A DNA stretch of 34,350 nucleotides from Promethearchaeota archaeon. Lineage in GTDB: Archaea > Asgardarchaeota > Lokiarchaeia > Sigyniarchaeales > SOKP01. Below are positions 1-6,880 of this stretch, piece by piece. Location of the stretch: the NCBI GenBank assembly GCA_016839585.1, contig JAEOTZ010000090.1, forward strand, positions 1 to 34,350. The letters are read 5' to 3'. A model generated the notes under the pieces. That model was not told the origin of the DNA. It was given only the letters and a program-made list of their open reading frames with translations, and made no database searches. The number at the start of each line of letters is the position of its first letter. The stretch's first letter is position 1. Made by a program: the position numbers and the translations under genes.

Positions 1-445
1 CAGCAGTTGATCCAGCAGTTTCAATTTTAACTGTAAATGTTTTAAACATTCTGTCAAAAACGCCATTTACTATGTTAATATTTTGAATTCGACTATAAGG
101 AATAGTTGCTCTCACTTGTGTAAAAACACCATGATTAATAACTATGTGATCTTCGGATATTTTGTAAGAGAATTTATGTACATAAGCAGTGTAATACCAA
201 ATTTGTATTACCATTATTAATATAAATGGAATTATAAATACAAATAAAATTACTAATAATATAACAAGATTTGTGAAATTTTCAGGATTAATTCCATCAT
301 CAGTAACTGCAACCCAAGAAATGAATGTTGCTAACGTTGTAACTGCACTAAGTATCAAAAGAAAGAGTATTCCCCCCTTTAATACCTCTTTATTTCTATA
401 ACTGCTCGAAATCGTCCCTTCGTATGAAAAATTTTCTTTATTCAT
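1..445 (-). CDS. bPH2/DUF304-type PH-domain membrane protein (C-terminus cut off)
   Basis: My own reading of the minus strand gives 148 codons that run off the left edge. The start is ATG at 445, preceded 7-8 bases away by a perfect AGGAGG Shine-Dalgarno site, so the start is secure. Residues about 24-46 and 60-84 are two hydrophobic segments. After them comes a soluble stretch with the pattern IPYSRIQNINIVNGVFDRMF, the typical 'PYxRIQNVxxxxGxxxRxF' block of bacterial-type PH (DUF304, YdbS/YdbT-like) domains. Family members are membrane proteins of unclear biochemical role, sometimes linked to stress or lipid-envelope functions. The gene is divergent from the zinc-ribbon protein at 869. I am confident of the family; the function is unknown. 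Confidence 0.8.
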   Translation of the reverse strand, partial: MNKENFSYEGTISSSYRNKEVLKGGILFLLILSAVTTLATFISWVAVTDDGINPENFTNLVILLVILFVFIIPFILIMVIQIWYYTAYVHKFSYKISEDHIVINHGVFTQVRATIPYSRIQNINIVNGVFDRMFKTFTVKIETAGSTA

Positions 446-868
446 TTTTTTCCTCCTTTTTTTAAAAAATTTTAATTCATTCTATGTTAAATAAACTTAA
501 CATAAATATTTAAATGTTTTGATCTTTGAAAAATCTGAATTTAAAAGCGTTAATAAAACTTAACATTTGATCTTTTTGAAAATTTTTTTTTATTTAACTA
601 AAATTAATCCAAATTTGTTTTATTGATCTAAAACCCTCCTTATAGAGAGAATAAGAAGAAGAGTTGCAAAAAGCAATTTAAATGTTCGCTAAATTTTTTC
701 CCTTCGATAAAAACGACTCTTCTCAAATATTCTCTCGCTTATAAGAGTTACTTAGTGAATGAGTATCTATATTTATTTTTTATAAAATCAAAATTAATAA
801 AAAATGGACTAATCAAAAAATATATACAAATATTAATAATAATCTCTATAAACTTTTAAAAAATTGAG
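446..868. other. Gene-free divergent intergenic region
   Basis: This stretch of about 420 bases separates the PH-domain gene (leftward) from the zinc-ribbon gene (rightward). Apart from the Shine-Dalgarno site of the leftward gene and the inverted repeat at 639-745, I see only AT-rich sequence with TATA-like tracts. I found no coding frame with a plausible start. Confidence 0.6.
639..745. repeat. Imperfect inverted repeat, three paired blocks around a 50-base loop
   Basis: Reading outside-in, bases 639-644 (CTTATA) pair with 740-745. Bases 646-653 (AGAGAATA) pair with 728-735, and 657-664 (AGAAGAGT) pair with 716-723. Small asymmetric internal loops separate the blocks. That is 22 base pairs in perfect blocks around a loop of about 50 bases. 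The element lies in the gene-free stretch between two divergent genes. It may be a structured RNA, a long 5' leader of the gene at 869, or a remnant inverted repeat. I found no C/D-box, SRP or RNase P signature. Confidence 0.6.
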
Positions 869-1444
869 TTGAGAATAGTGTCAGAGGGAAAATATAAACA
901 TCGTTATTATTATAAAGAAAAATACGAAGCGGCTATAGGGACATTTGCTGTAGCTATAGTATTTCTCTTTGTTGCGATCCTTTCTTTAGTTTTTATGGCA
1001 TTTAAAATTGATTTCATTGGACTTAGAAGTTGGGGATACTGGTTGTTTATTCCAGCATTTTTTATCTTTATTGGTGGCTTTAACCAACTTTATACTAACT
1101 ATAAATATAAACAGGTAGTTAAAAATGCTTTAATCCAAAGAAATTTTCAAGGAACTCATAAACTTGAACACATTGCACTAGAGATAGGAATGAGACCAAA
1201 AGATATGCTTAGAGTTTTATTAGATTTACGAAATCGTGGTGTAGTCCAATACAGTTTTAGTCCTGATACGGGAGAAATAATTTTAGGAAAGGGAATATCA
1301 TATACCCAATCAGAAGAATATACTCCCCCAGAAAAAAAATTAGAAGCTCCTATACAAACAGAAGGTAAGAACTACTGTGTTTATTGTGGTCATAAGTTAG
1401 AAACAAGAGCAAATTTTTGCCCAAATTGTGGTTCAAACCTATAA
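869..1444 (+). CDS. Two-TM protein with winged-helix-like middle and C-terminal zinc ribbon
   Basis: The protein has 191 residues if TTG at 869 is the start; GTG at 878 is an equally possible start, and neither has a clear Shine-Dalgarno site. Residues about 25-47 and 53-73 are hydrophobic membrane segments. Residues about 88-140 look like a small helix-turn-helix or winged-helix fold, with alternating helices and a final hairpin. Residues 172-189 carry two CxxC knuckles (CVYCG and CPNCG), a treble-clef/zinc-ribbon signature. The most likely topology is a membrane anchor with a cytoplasmic winged-helix plus zinc ribbon, which suggests a membrane-tethered adaptor or regulator. I do not recognise a named family. 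A T-tract follows the stop. Confidence 0.75.
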   Translation: MRIVSEGKYKHRYYYKEKYEAAIGTFAVAIVFLFVAILSLVFMAFKIDFIGLRSWGYWLFIPAFFIFIGGFNQLYTNYKYKQVVKNALIQRNFQGTHKLEHIALEIGMRPKDMLRVLLDLRNRGVVQYSFSPDTGEIILGKGISYTQSEEYTPPEKKLEAPIQTEGKNYCVYCGHKLETRANFCPNCGSNL

Positions 1445-1457
1445 ATTTTTTTTTAAT
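1445..1457 (+). terminator. Poly-T tract after the zinc-ribbon gene
   Basis: The stop codon at 1442-1444 is followed directly by a run of T residues (1447-1455). Archaeal RNA polymerase terminates at such T-rich tracts without needing a hairpin. The call rests only on sequence composition and position. Confidence 0.4.
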
Positions 1458-1507
1458 TATTCACTACGGAACTTAGTCCTATTGAATTTTATTATCATAT
1501 TTAAAAA

Positions 1508-1522
1508 GAGAAAAAAAAATTA
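1508..1522 (-). terminator. Poly-T tract (minus strand) after the GPH symporter gene
   Basis: The plus strand has an A-run at 1511-1519, read as a T-run about 25 bases beyond the stop of the leftward transporter gene. It faces the terminator of the convergent gene at 869-1444. Composition is the only evidence. Confidence 0.35.
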
Positions 1523-1543
1523 AACTCTAAATTCTCATTGAAA

Positions 1544-2959
1544 TTAACTAGCTGAAAGTTTTAATTTTTTCTCTGAATGCATTTTCTTCGCATCTGCAGT
1601 TAATTGGTCATATTTTTCTTTATTGATCGGGAAATAACTCATAGCTATAATTCCAATTATTAGAAAAATTATTGGAAAAATTACCATGAGACTTCGTAAT
1701 CCAAACTCTACAGCATATTCTGCTGAGCTAAGATCGAAGATATTCCAGTCTGAGCCGATAAATACCAATCCTATTGATAAGAAGACTACCACATTAGAGA
1801 ATTTGACTACAAAACCATTTATTCCATAGAAATTCCCTTCTCTTCTAATTCCTGTATTTAATTCATCCTCATCTATAATTGCAGCAATCGTTATATCTCT
1901 AACAATTAGTACTCCTGCTAGTCCAATTCCTAATATGAAGAAAAAAATAAAACCTAATACTGCACCCGTAATGAACATGAGAGGTAGTAGGGTTATAATA
2001 AATATTATTAAAGATAAAATATAAGATCCTTTAGCACCAAGTTTATTTACAATTATTCTCCAGGGGAATACAAAGATAGCTGCTGATACAAAACCAACAC
2101 CAAGTATTAAAGATAGCGTACCGGCATCTGAAACGCCTAAACATACCGCTCCATAAATAGGCATGATCGTAGGTATCATATTGAACGCATACCATAGCCC
2201 AAAATTTCCAAAGACGTACAATTTGAAAGATTTATGTCCAAAAGTATATTTTAATGCTTGTTTAAATGTTGGAGCTTTTTCATAATCCTTCGAAAATTCA
2301 ACTCTTTCTTTTAATCCAAATTTAATAAATATAAAAGCTCCAATTGCACAGATAATTGATATAGCAATTGCAGCAAATATATACTGCATATAAGTATCAC
2401 GAATAGGAATATCTTCACTTGTGAAGCTCTCAATAATGAATCCTGGTAATAGGAAAGCAATCAATAATGAAAGAACTTGAAAAAACTGAATTGAATTATT
2501 TGCCTTAGCTCTTTGATCTAAATCTCGAAACATCTCTGGAAACAAACTCGTTTGATTTAATGAATACATTGTATAAAATAACTCCCAAATGATAATTATA
2601 ATTAAGAAGTAAGCAAAGGCTAATGGTTTAGGTTCTAAAGGTGCAGTAAATAAAAGAACATTTATAACAACTAGAGGTATGATACCTATAATGATGAATG
2701 GTTTTCTACGACCCATTTTAAGATGTGATCGATCAGAAATCGCTCCCAGCATCGGGTCATTAATAGCGTTCCAGATTGCCCATATTATGAAACCAAGAGC
2801 TATCCATAATGCGGGTAAGTCTATTATGGAAAAATAAAATGTGAAAATTAAGAAAGTAAAGAACTGTAGAAAGATAACATCAGTAAAACCAGCAAAACTG
2901 TACAACACCGCTTTTTTTAAAGTATATTCTTCTTCAGTGCCTTTCTTTTCTTCCGTCAT
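1544..2959 (-). CDS. MFS transporter, glycoside-pentoside-hexuronide (GPH/MelB-like) cation symporter
   Basis: The 471-residue protein has about twelve hydrophobic segments, the usual size for the GPH:cation symporter family of the major facilitator superfamily. The diagnostic first cytoplasmic loop is clear at residues about 68-90: NDPMLGAISDRSHLKMGRRK, the MelB-type motif A. In characterised relatives this loop follows helix 2, and sugar uptake is driven by sodium or protons. The substrate cannot be read from the sequence. The start is ATG at 2959 with AAAGGA about 7 bases upstream. A TATA-like stretch lies near 3035-3050. The gene stands alone, but the GH3 hydrolase and beta-phosphoglucomutase-like HAD elsewhere in the window are natural partners in sugar use. 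Confidence 0.88.
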   Translation of the reverse strand: MTEEKKGTEEEYTLKKAVLYSFAGFTDVIFLQFFTFLIFTFYFSIIDLPALWIALGFIIWAIWNAINDPMLGAISDRSHLKMGRRKPFIIIGIIPLVVINVLLFTAPLEPKPLAFAYFLIIIIIWELFYTMYSLNQTSLFPEMFRDLDQRAKANNSIQFFQVLSLLIAFLLPGFIIESFTSEDIPIRDTYMQYIFAAIAISIICAIGAFIFIKFGLKERVEFSKDYEKAPTFKQALKYTFGHKSFKLYVFGNFGLWYAFNMIPTIMPIYGAVCLGVSDAGTLSLILGVGFVSAAIFVFPWRIIVNKLGAKGSYILSLIIFIITLLPLMFITGAVLGFIFFFILGIGLAGVLIVRDITIAAIIDEDELNTGIRREGNFYGINGFVVKFSNVVVFLSIGLVFIGSDWNIFDLSSAEYAVEFGLRSLMVIFPIIFLIIGIIAMSYFPINKEKYDQLTADAKKMHSEKKLKLSAS

Positions 2960-3204
2960 TTTAAATCCTTTTTTGTATTTTTTTTAAAATTACCGAATAT
3001 ATTTTAAAATTAATAATAAATTGTTTGTGATATTTATAAATAAATATTTTTTTCCTTATTCCCAATAAAATGATTATCTGAAGTTTTTTGTGCAATTTTT
3101 CCTTAAATGTGGAATAACTAATATTTCTAATAAATCCGCAGAGGCTTTTTTTTTAAATAGTTAGTAAATCTTACTAAAATCAAATTGAAATTTCCGCGGG
3201 TTGA
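2960..3204. other. Gene-free AT-rich stretch upstream of the symporter gene
   Basis: These 245 bases hold the presumed promoter of the leftward symporter gene (TATA-like A/T stretch near 3035-3050, Shine-Dalgarno near 2966-2972). I see no ORF, RNA gene or inverted repeat beyond that. An open coding-like frame without a start begins at 3205. Confidence 0.5.
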
Positions 3205-3351
3205 TACATAATTTCTAAAGGATTTGCTAGCAAAGAATTATCTAACCAAATCTTCGGAAATAACATAAGCTCTGAAGAATTAGATAGTTTAGATCAACCA
3301 AAATTTCAAAATCCTACTTTTAACCTAATCTCAGAACTGGTCTCGGAGTTA

Positions 3352-3684
3352 TTGAAGCAAAAGGATTCGAATGACAATTTTTATGCCATTTCGGATTTAA
3401 TTATCTCATCTTTGAATGCATACGAAAACAGATATCCAATAGAAGTCAATCATAATTTTAATGATACTATTCCCTCTAAGAATTACTCCCAAGAGAGTAA
3501 TATTTTAGAATGTAAACCTCATTATGCAAAAGATGAATATCTTATTATTTCAAATGATATTCATTCTATCTTATCTAATTGCTCTAATTTAACGAATAAT
3601 CAAAAATTAGAGTTTTGTAATAGTCAGAGATACTTTATGAAATTATTTTTAAAAGATATGCTGATGAAAATTAATGCAAAATAG
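3352..3684 (+). CDS. Hypothetical protein, start uncertain, possibly a remnant gene
   Basis: The annotated frame uses TTG at 3352 (110 residues). The same frame stays open upstream to a stop at 3202-3204, adding 49 codons that read like normal protein (for example SKELSNQIFGNN and SSEELDSLDQ) but contain no ATG, GTG or TTG. Either translation starts at an unusual codon such as ATA or ATT, the TTG is the true start, or an upstream part was lost to a frameshift or deletion. The protein is polar, helical and rich in Asn and Ser, with a C-terminal amphipathic helix and no membrane segment or metal-binding motif. I do not recognise a family. Confidence 0.45.
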   Translation: MKQKDSNDNFYAISDLIISSLNAYENRYPIEVNHNFNDTIPSKNYSQESNILECKPHYAKDEYLIISNDIHSILSNCSNLTNNQKLEFCNSQRYFMKLFLKDMLMKINAK

Positions 3685-3707
3685 CACAAGATGTAAATAA
3701 AATAAAA

Positions 3708-3736
3708 ATTAATAAAAAAAAGGAAAAGAATTAGGA
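3708..3736 (-). terminator. T-rich tract (minus strand) after the seven-TM gene
   Basis: A-rich plus-strand sequence at 3713-3733 becomes two adjacent T-runs immediately downstream of the leftward gene's stop. This fits archaeal intrinsic termination; composition is the only evidence. Confidence 0.35.
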
Positions 3737-3746
3737 AAAAATTCAT

Positions 3747-4448
3747 TTAAGTTTTTAGACCTAAATAGAGCCATATGGCATAAGTCATCATGACAACTCT
3801 TATGAATCCAATACCCACACCTAATGGAAGTATTGAATCCAAAGCTCCTGTTAAGACAAAGATAATAAATGCAATAGCTAAGAATAGAAATTTTCTTCTT
3901 AAGTCACCCGTTGCTTGTTTAGCCTTTATTAAAAAGCCAATTCCTAAGAATACTAAAGTAGAAATTAAAAAAACAGCAACTAATAAAAATGTTGGATGCG
4001 TTCTGACAAAACTGGCATCTATTAAATCTTTACCAGGTTTATCAAGCGTAAATTCGAATGAATGATTTGTATGAAACCAAAGGAACATCTCAAAAATAAC
4101 ACCTAAAAAAAGGTAAATATATACTAGTATCCATTTTCCTTTAGGCCATATGAGTTCGCCCCCCAAAAACATTGAGACAAGTAAAGCTGGAGCAACCCAC
4201 GTATAACTTAAAATCGAATAAACCTGAATTGGATCTATATTTTTTCCTGTAGTAAGCACAGAAATGAAATCAGTGAAAGGTCCTAACCATAAAAGACCCG
4301 TAAAGACCATAGTAAGAGCAGCAACACCAAGGAGCTTAGCCTTTAATTTTATCGCTTTATATAAAGAAAACAGTCCGAATAGAGTTGCTGACAGAACAAT
4401 ACCAGCCGCAGTTATCCCATCCAACATTCCTTCTGGAGAAATAGCCAT
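3747..4448 (-). CDS. Polytopic membrane protein (about seven TM helices), unknown function
   Basis: The 233-residue protein is almost entirely hydrophobic. I count about seven membrane helices, separated by short loops that contain KAIKLKAK, a WPKGKW turn and a longer polar loop near residues 125-148. The start is ATG at 4448, with a weak GGTG-type site upstream. The size and helix count resemble the seven-helix sensory-type membrane domains seen N-terminal to some archaeal kinases, but here the domain stands alone, with no kinase, receiver or metal-binding motif. It sits between the hypothetical ORF and a leftward methyltransferase gene. Function unknown. Confidence 0.7.
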   Translation of the reverse strand: MAISPEGMLDGITAAGIVLSATLFGLFSLYKAIKLKAKLLGVAALTMVFTGLLWLGPFTDFISVLTTGKNIDPIQVYSILSYTWVAPALLVSMFLGGELIWPKGKWILVYIYLFLGVIFEMFLWFHTNHSFEFTLDKPGKDLIDASFVRTHPTFLLVAVFLISTLVFLGIGFLIKAKQATGDLRRKFLFLAIAFIIFVLTGALDSILPLGVGIGFIRVVMMTYAIWLYLGLKT

Positions 4449-4533
4449 TTTTAAATTGACACCATTTTTTATAAATTAATTAATTATTGATAGAAGTATT
4501 ATTTATATTTTTTGGCAAGTATGGAAAAAATAC

Positions 4534-5127
4534 TTAAAGTCTTAAGTAAAAATAGGTTGAAACTTCTTTATTTCCCTTCTTATGTTTAAGTTCATATTCA
4601 TGCTTTAAATATGAACTCAAACCCTCTAAAGGATATTTATGGGATATAACAACTGCACCCCTTTTTGCTGTAGAAAACACATGTTTTAAGTATTTCTGCA
4701 TTGTAGGGAAGGTATATATATAGATAAAATCAAATTTTTTTAGGTTTTTTTGATAAAAATCTCCTAATTCTAATTTAATGTTTTTTAATGTGCTTCTTTT
4801 ATGATTATGTTTTACTTGTAATGTCTTAATCCTTCTTTTCGTTTCATCTATTAAATTTGGATTGATTTCAATTCCAAAAGATTCTATATTATAATTTAAG
4901 GCAGAATATATAATGACAGTGCCATTACCAGCTCCTAAATCAATCAATTTTTGATTAGAGTTTCTTTTTAAGCTAAATCTATCCCTAAGGGTATGAAATA
5001 TTTCTTCTAATAGATCTGGTGGAGTCTCTAAGAAGGGCAATTCCAATTGAGAGGTAATATATGAAGAATCTTTCTTAGGCATAGTGGATGCACTAAATTT
5101 TTTTATACTTTTACCAATATCATTCAT
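4534..5127 (-). CDS. SAM-dependent class I methyltransferase, possibly aKMT/protein-lysine type
   Basis: The 197-residue protein has the Rossmann methyltransferase core. Motif I is LIDLGAGNGT (residues 61-70), motif II ends in the acidic FGIEINP (residues 84-90) that binds the ribose of SAM, and a later strand ends with YIYTFPTMQKYL where catalytic motif IV normally lies. The N-terminus lacks a target-recognition domain. The size and the 'E-I-N-P' motif II resemble archaeal protein-lysine methyltransferases (aKMT, a DOT1-like fold) and small orphan methyltransferases. The substrate cannot be assigned. The start is ATG at 5127, with no obvious Shine-Dalgarno site. The gene diverges from the SDR cluster on its right. 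Confidence 0.75.
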   Translation of the reverse strand: MNDIGKSIKKFSASTMPKKDSSYITSQLELPFLETPPDLLEEIFHTLRDRFSLKRNSNQKLIDLGAGNGTVIIYSALNYNIESFGIEINPNLIDETKRRIKTLQVKHNHKRSTLKNIKLELGDFYQKNLKKFDFIYIYTFPTMQKYLKHVFSTAKRGAVVISHKYPLEGLSSYLKHEYELKHKKGNKEVSTYFYLRL

Positions 5128-5289
5128 TGATTATTAAACACTCTTAAAATTAAAATTTAAGTACAATATTGATATATTTTGAAAGAAATGAATTATAACA
5201 ACTGAGATTTTTTAATTTCCTATTTTTCAAACTTTTAACCGTTACAAATGTTATTAGTATGAAATATTTAAAATAGACAGGTAGATACT

Positions 5290-5304
5290 TATCAAATATT
5301 TAAA
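5290..5304 (+). promoter_or_regulatory. TATA-box promoter of the SDR/SCP2/ALDH cluster
   Basis: The A/T core CAAATATTTAAA (5293-5304) lies 32-43 bases before the ATG at 5336. Transcription would start about 25 bases downstream, leaving a very short leader. An AGGA at 5323-5326 could still serve as a weak ribosome site. Confidence 0.5.
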
Positions 5305-5335
5305 CACTGATTTTTAATATTTAGGAATTTTAGTA

Positions 5336-6331
5336 ATGGCTAATATTTTAGTTACTGGCGGTACTGGATTTATAGGTGTACATTTAGTTAAGCGATTGAA
5401 TAGTTTAGGGCATAATTTAAAACTTTTAATAAGAGAAAACAGCAATACAGAACCTTTTCAAGATCTTAAAAATATCGAATATATCATCGGTGATGTAAGA
5501 GATATTGAGAGCTTATATAATGCAGTAAATAGTACAGATTTAATTTATCATCTGGCAGCATATACCAGGATGTGGGCAAAAGATAAAAAGGTATTTGAGG
5601 ATGTCAACATTAGAGGAGCTGAAAATATCGCTAAATTAGCGTTAGAAAAAAATATTAGGCTCATTTATGTTAGTTCTTTTATTGCTATTGGAGCAACGCC
5701 AACTGAACCTGTTGATGAGACTTTTGAAAGTGAAGAAGGATTATTTCTAGATTATGCGAAAACTAAATTTCAAGCTAAGCAAATTATCAAGGAATACATT
5801 AAAAAGGGTCTCAATATAAACATATTTTATCCTGGTATTATTTATGGTCCTGGAGATTTCAATATTTTTGGACAAACGATACATGATATAGCAGCAAGAA
5901 AATTCTTAGGATGTCCTGGAAAAGGAGAAAATATTGGAAGTTTTGTATATGTAAATGATGTAATTGATGGATTAATAAGTGTTATTGATCGAAACAACAT
6001 AAAAGGCGAAGAATTCATTCTTGGGGGGGTTAATATAAAATTCAGAGATTGGATTGACTTAATTGCAGAATTAGCTGGAAATAAGAAAAAACCCCGACAT
6101 TTTCCAATGAGTTTAGCAAAAACTTATGCATGGGCATGTGAAGTGAGAACAAAATTAACCAAAAAGATGCCATATATCAATAGACCAACGGTTAAAATGA
6201 TCAATCATAACTGGGCATACTCCTCTAAAAAAGCTATTGAAAAATTAGGATATGAAATCACACCTATTAGAGAAGGTTTGATGAAAACTGTTGAGTGGTA
6301 TAAGAATTTTATTAATAATAATAAAAAATAG
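5336..6331 (+). CDS. NAD(P)-dependent epimerase/dehydratase-like extended SDR
   Basis: The 331-residue protein starts with the NAD(P)-binding GGTGFIG (residues 8-14). It has the DxxD-type acidic turn (GDVRD, 52-56), the NAG-equivalent HLAAYT (72-77), a catalytic serine region VSSF (112-115) and the YxxxK pair Y140/K144. This is the full catalytic layout of extended short-chain dehydrogenases. The closest style is the dihydroflavonol-4-reductase / 3-beta-hydroxysteroid dehydrogenase-like group rather than a sugar-nucleotide epimerase, judged by the TRMWAKDKKVFEDVN segment. The gene begins the rightward cluster, and the next ORF starts 12 bases after its stop. With the downstream aldehyde dehydrogenase it suggests carbonyl/hydroxyl interconversion of a small or lipid-like substrate, which is not identified. 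Confidence 0.85.
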   Translation: MANILVTGGTGFIGVHLVKRLNSLGHNLKLLIRENSNTEPFQDLKNIEYIIGDVRDIESLYNAVNSTDLIYHLAAYTRMWAKDKKVFEDVNIRGAENIAKLALEKNIRLIYVSSFIAIGATPTEPVDETFESEEGLFLDYAKTKFQAKQIIKEYIKKGLNINIFYPGIIYGPGDFNIFGQTIHDIAARKFLGCPGKGENIGSFVYVNDVIDGLISVIDRNNIKGEEFILGGVNIKFRDWIDLIAELAGNKKKPRHFPMSLAKTYAWACEVRTKLTKKMPYINRPTVKMINHNWAYSSKKAIEKLGYEITPIREGLMKTVEWYKNFINNNKK

Positions 6332-6342
6332 GAATACGTAAA

Positions 6343-6813
6343 ATGACAGAAGAAGAATTAACAAGTCAAATTATAGATAAAAAAGCATATAAGACAGAAA
6401 TAGCAAGAAATTACACCAAATTTCTTTCAAAATATCCTGAGATTTTCTCGGATTTAATAAACGGTTCAAATTTTGATTTTGCGCTTTATGATTCAATTGA
6501 AACATATGATAAAGAATCTCCAGTTGATATTTTTAATGTGTATAGAAATGGAAATGGAATTGAAATAAAACCAGGAAGAGCAGTTGATTCAGATTTGGAA
6601 CTCGCACTCTCGTTGGATGCCGTTAAAAAATTAATCCAAACAAAAACGAAAGTAGATTATGCCCAACTTTTGGGATTATTTTATGATAATCCAGATGAAG
6701 AAAAAGGCTGGATTGATTTTGTATTGCATAAAAGAACACAAACTTTAATTAATATGGGCTATGGAAAATTTGCCCAGACTGCTGGTATCCTCAAAGATGA
6801 TGACGATATTTAG
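6343..6813 (+). CDS. SCP2-like (sterol-carrier fold) protein
   Basis: The 156-residue protein is soluble. From about residue 48 it shows alternating strands, then the pattern IEIKPGRAVDSDLELALSLD followed by a helix (residues 76-98). This resembles the core of the SCP2 sterol-carrier fold, 'strand - PDLxLxxxxxxxxxL - helix', which binds hydrophobic ligands. The N-terminal helix (AYKTEIARNYTKFLSKYPEIF) and the C-terminal KFAQTAGIL tail are less typical. The start is ATG at 6343 with AGGA 8-11 bases upstream. The gene is co-transcribed with the SDR. The assignment is from pattern only; another small alpha/beta fold is possible. A second protein of the same kind lies just after the aldehyde dehydrogenase. 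Confidence 0.55.
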   Translation: MTEEELTSQIIDKKAYKTEIARNYTKFLSKYPEIFSDLINGSNFDFALYDSIETYDKESPVDIFNVYRNGNGIEIKPGRAVDSDLELALSLDAVKKLIQTKTKVDYAQLLGLFYDNPDEEKGWIDFVLHKRTQTLINMGYGKFAQTAGILKDDDDI

Positions 6814-6851
6814 AGTATTTAAAATTTTTTTTAAATAAATATTAGAAATAA

Positions 6852-6866
6852 CTTTAAAATATATAA
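6852..6866 (+). promoter_or_regulatory. TATA-box promoter upstream of the aldehyde dehydrogenase
   Basis: CTTTAAAATATATAAG (6852-6867) ends 14 bases before the ATG at 6881 and begins 29 bases before it. This is the geometry of a leaderless archaeal transcript. It implies the dehydrogenase can be transcribed separately from the SDR gene upstream. Confidence 0.55.
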
Positions 6867-6880
6867 GGGTAATTAAATAT

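Noticed and set aside
3790-4065. Plus-strand open frame opposite the seven-TM gene
   Set aside because: It is antisense to a well-supported membrane protein gene, has no family resemblance and its composition mirrors the opposite strand.
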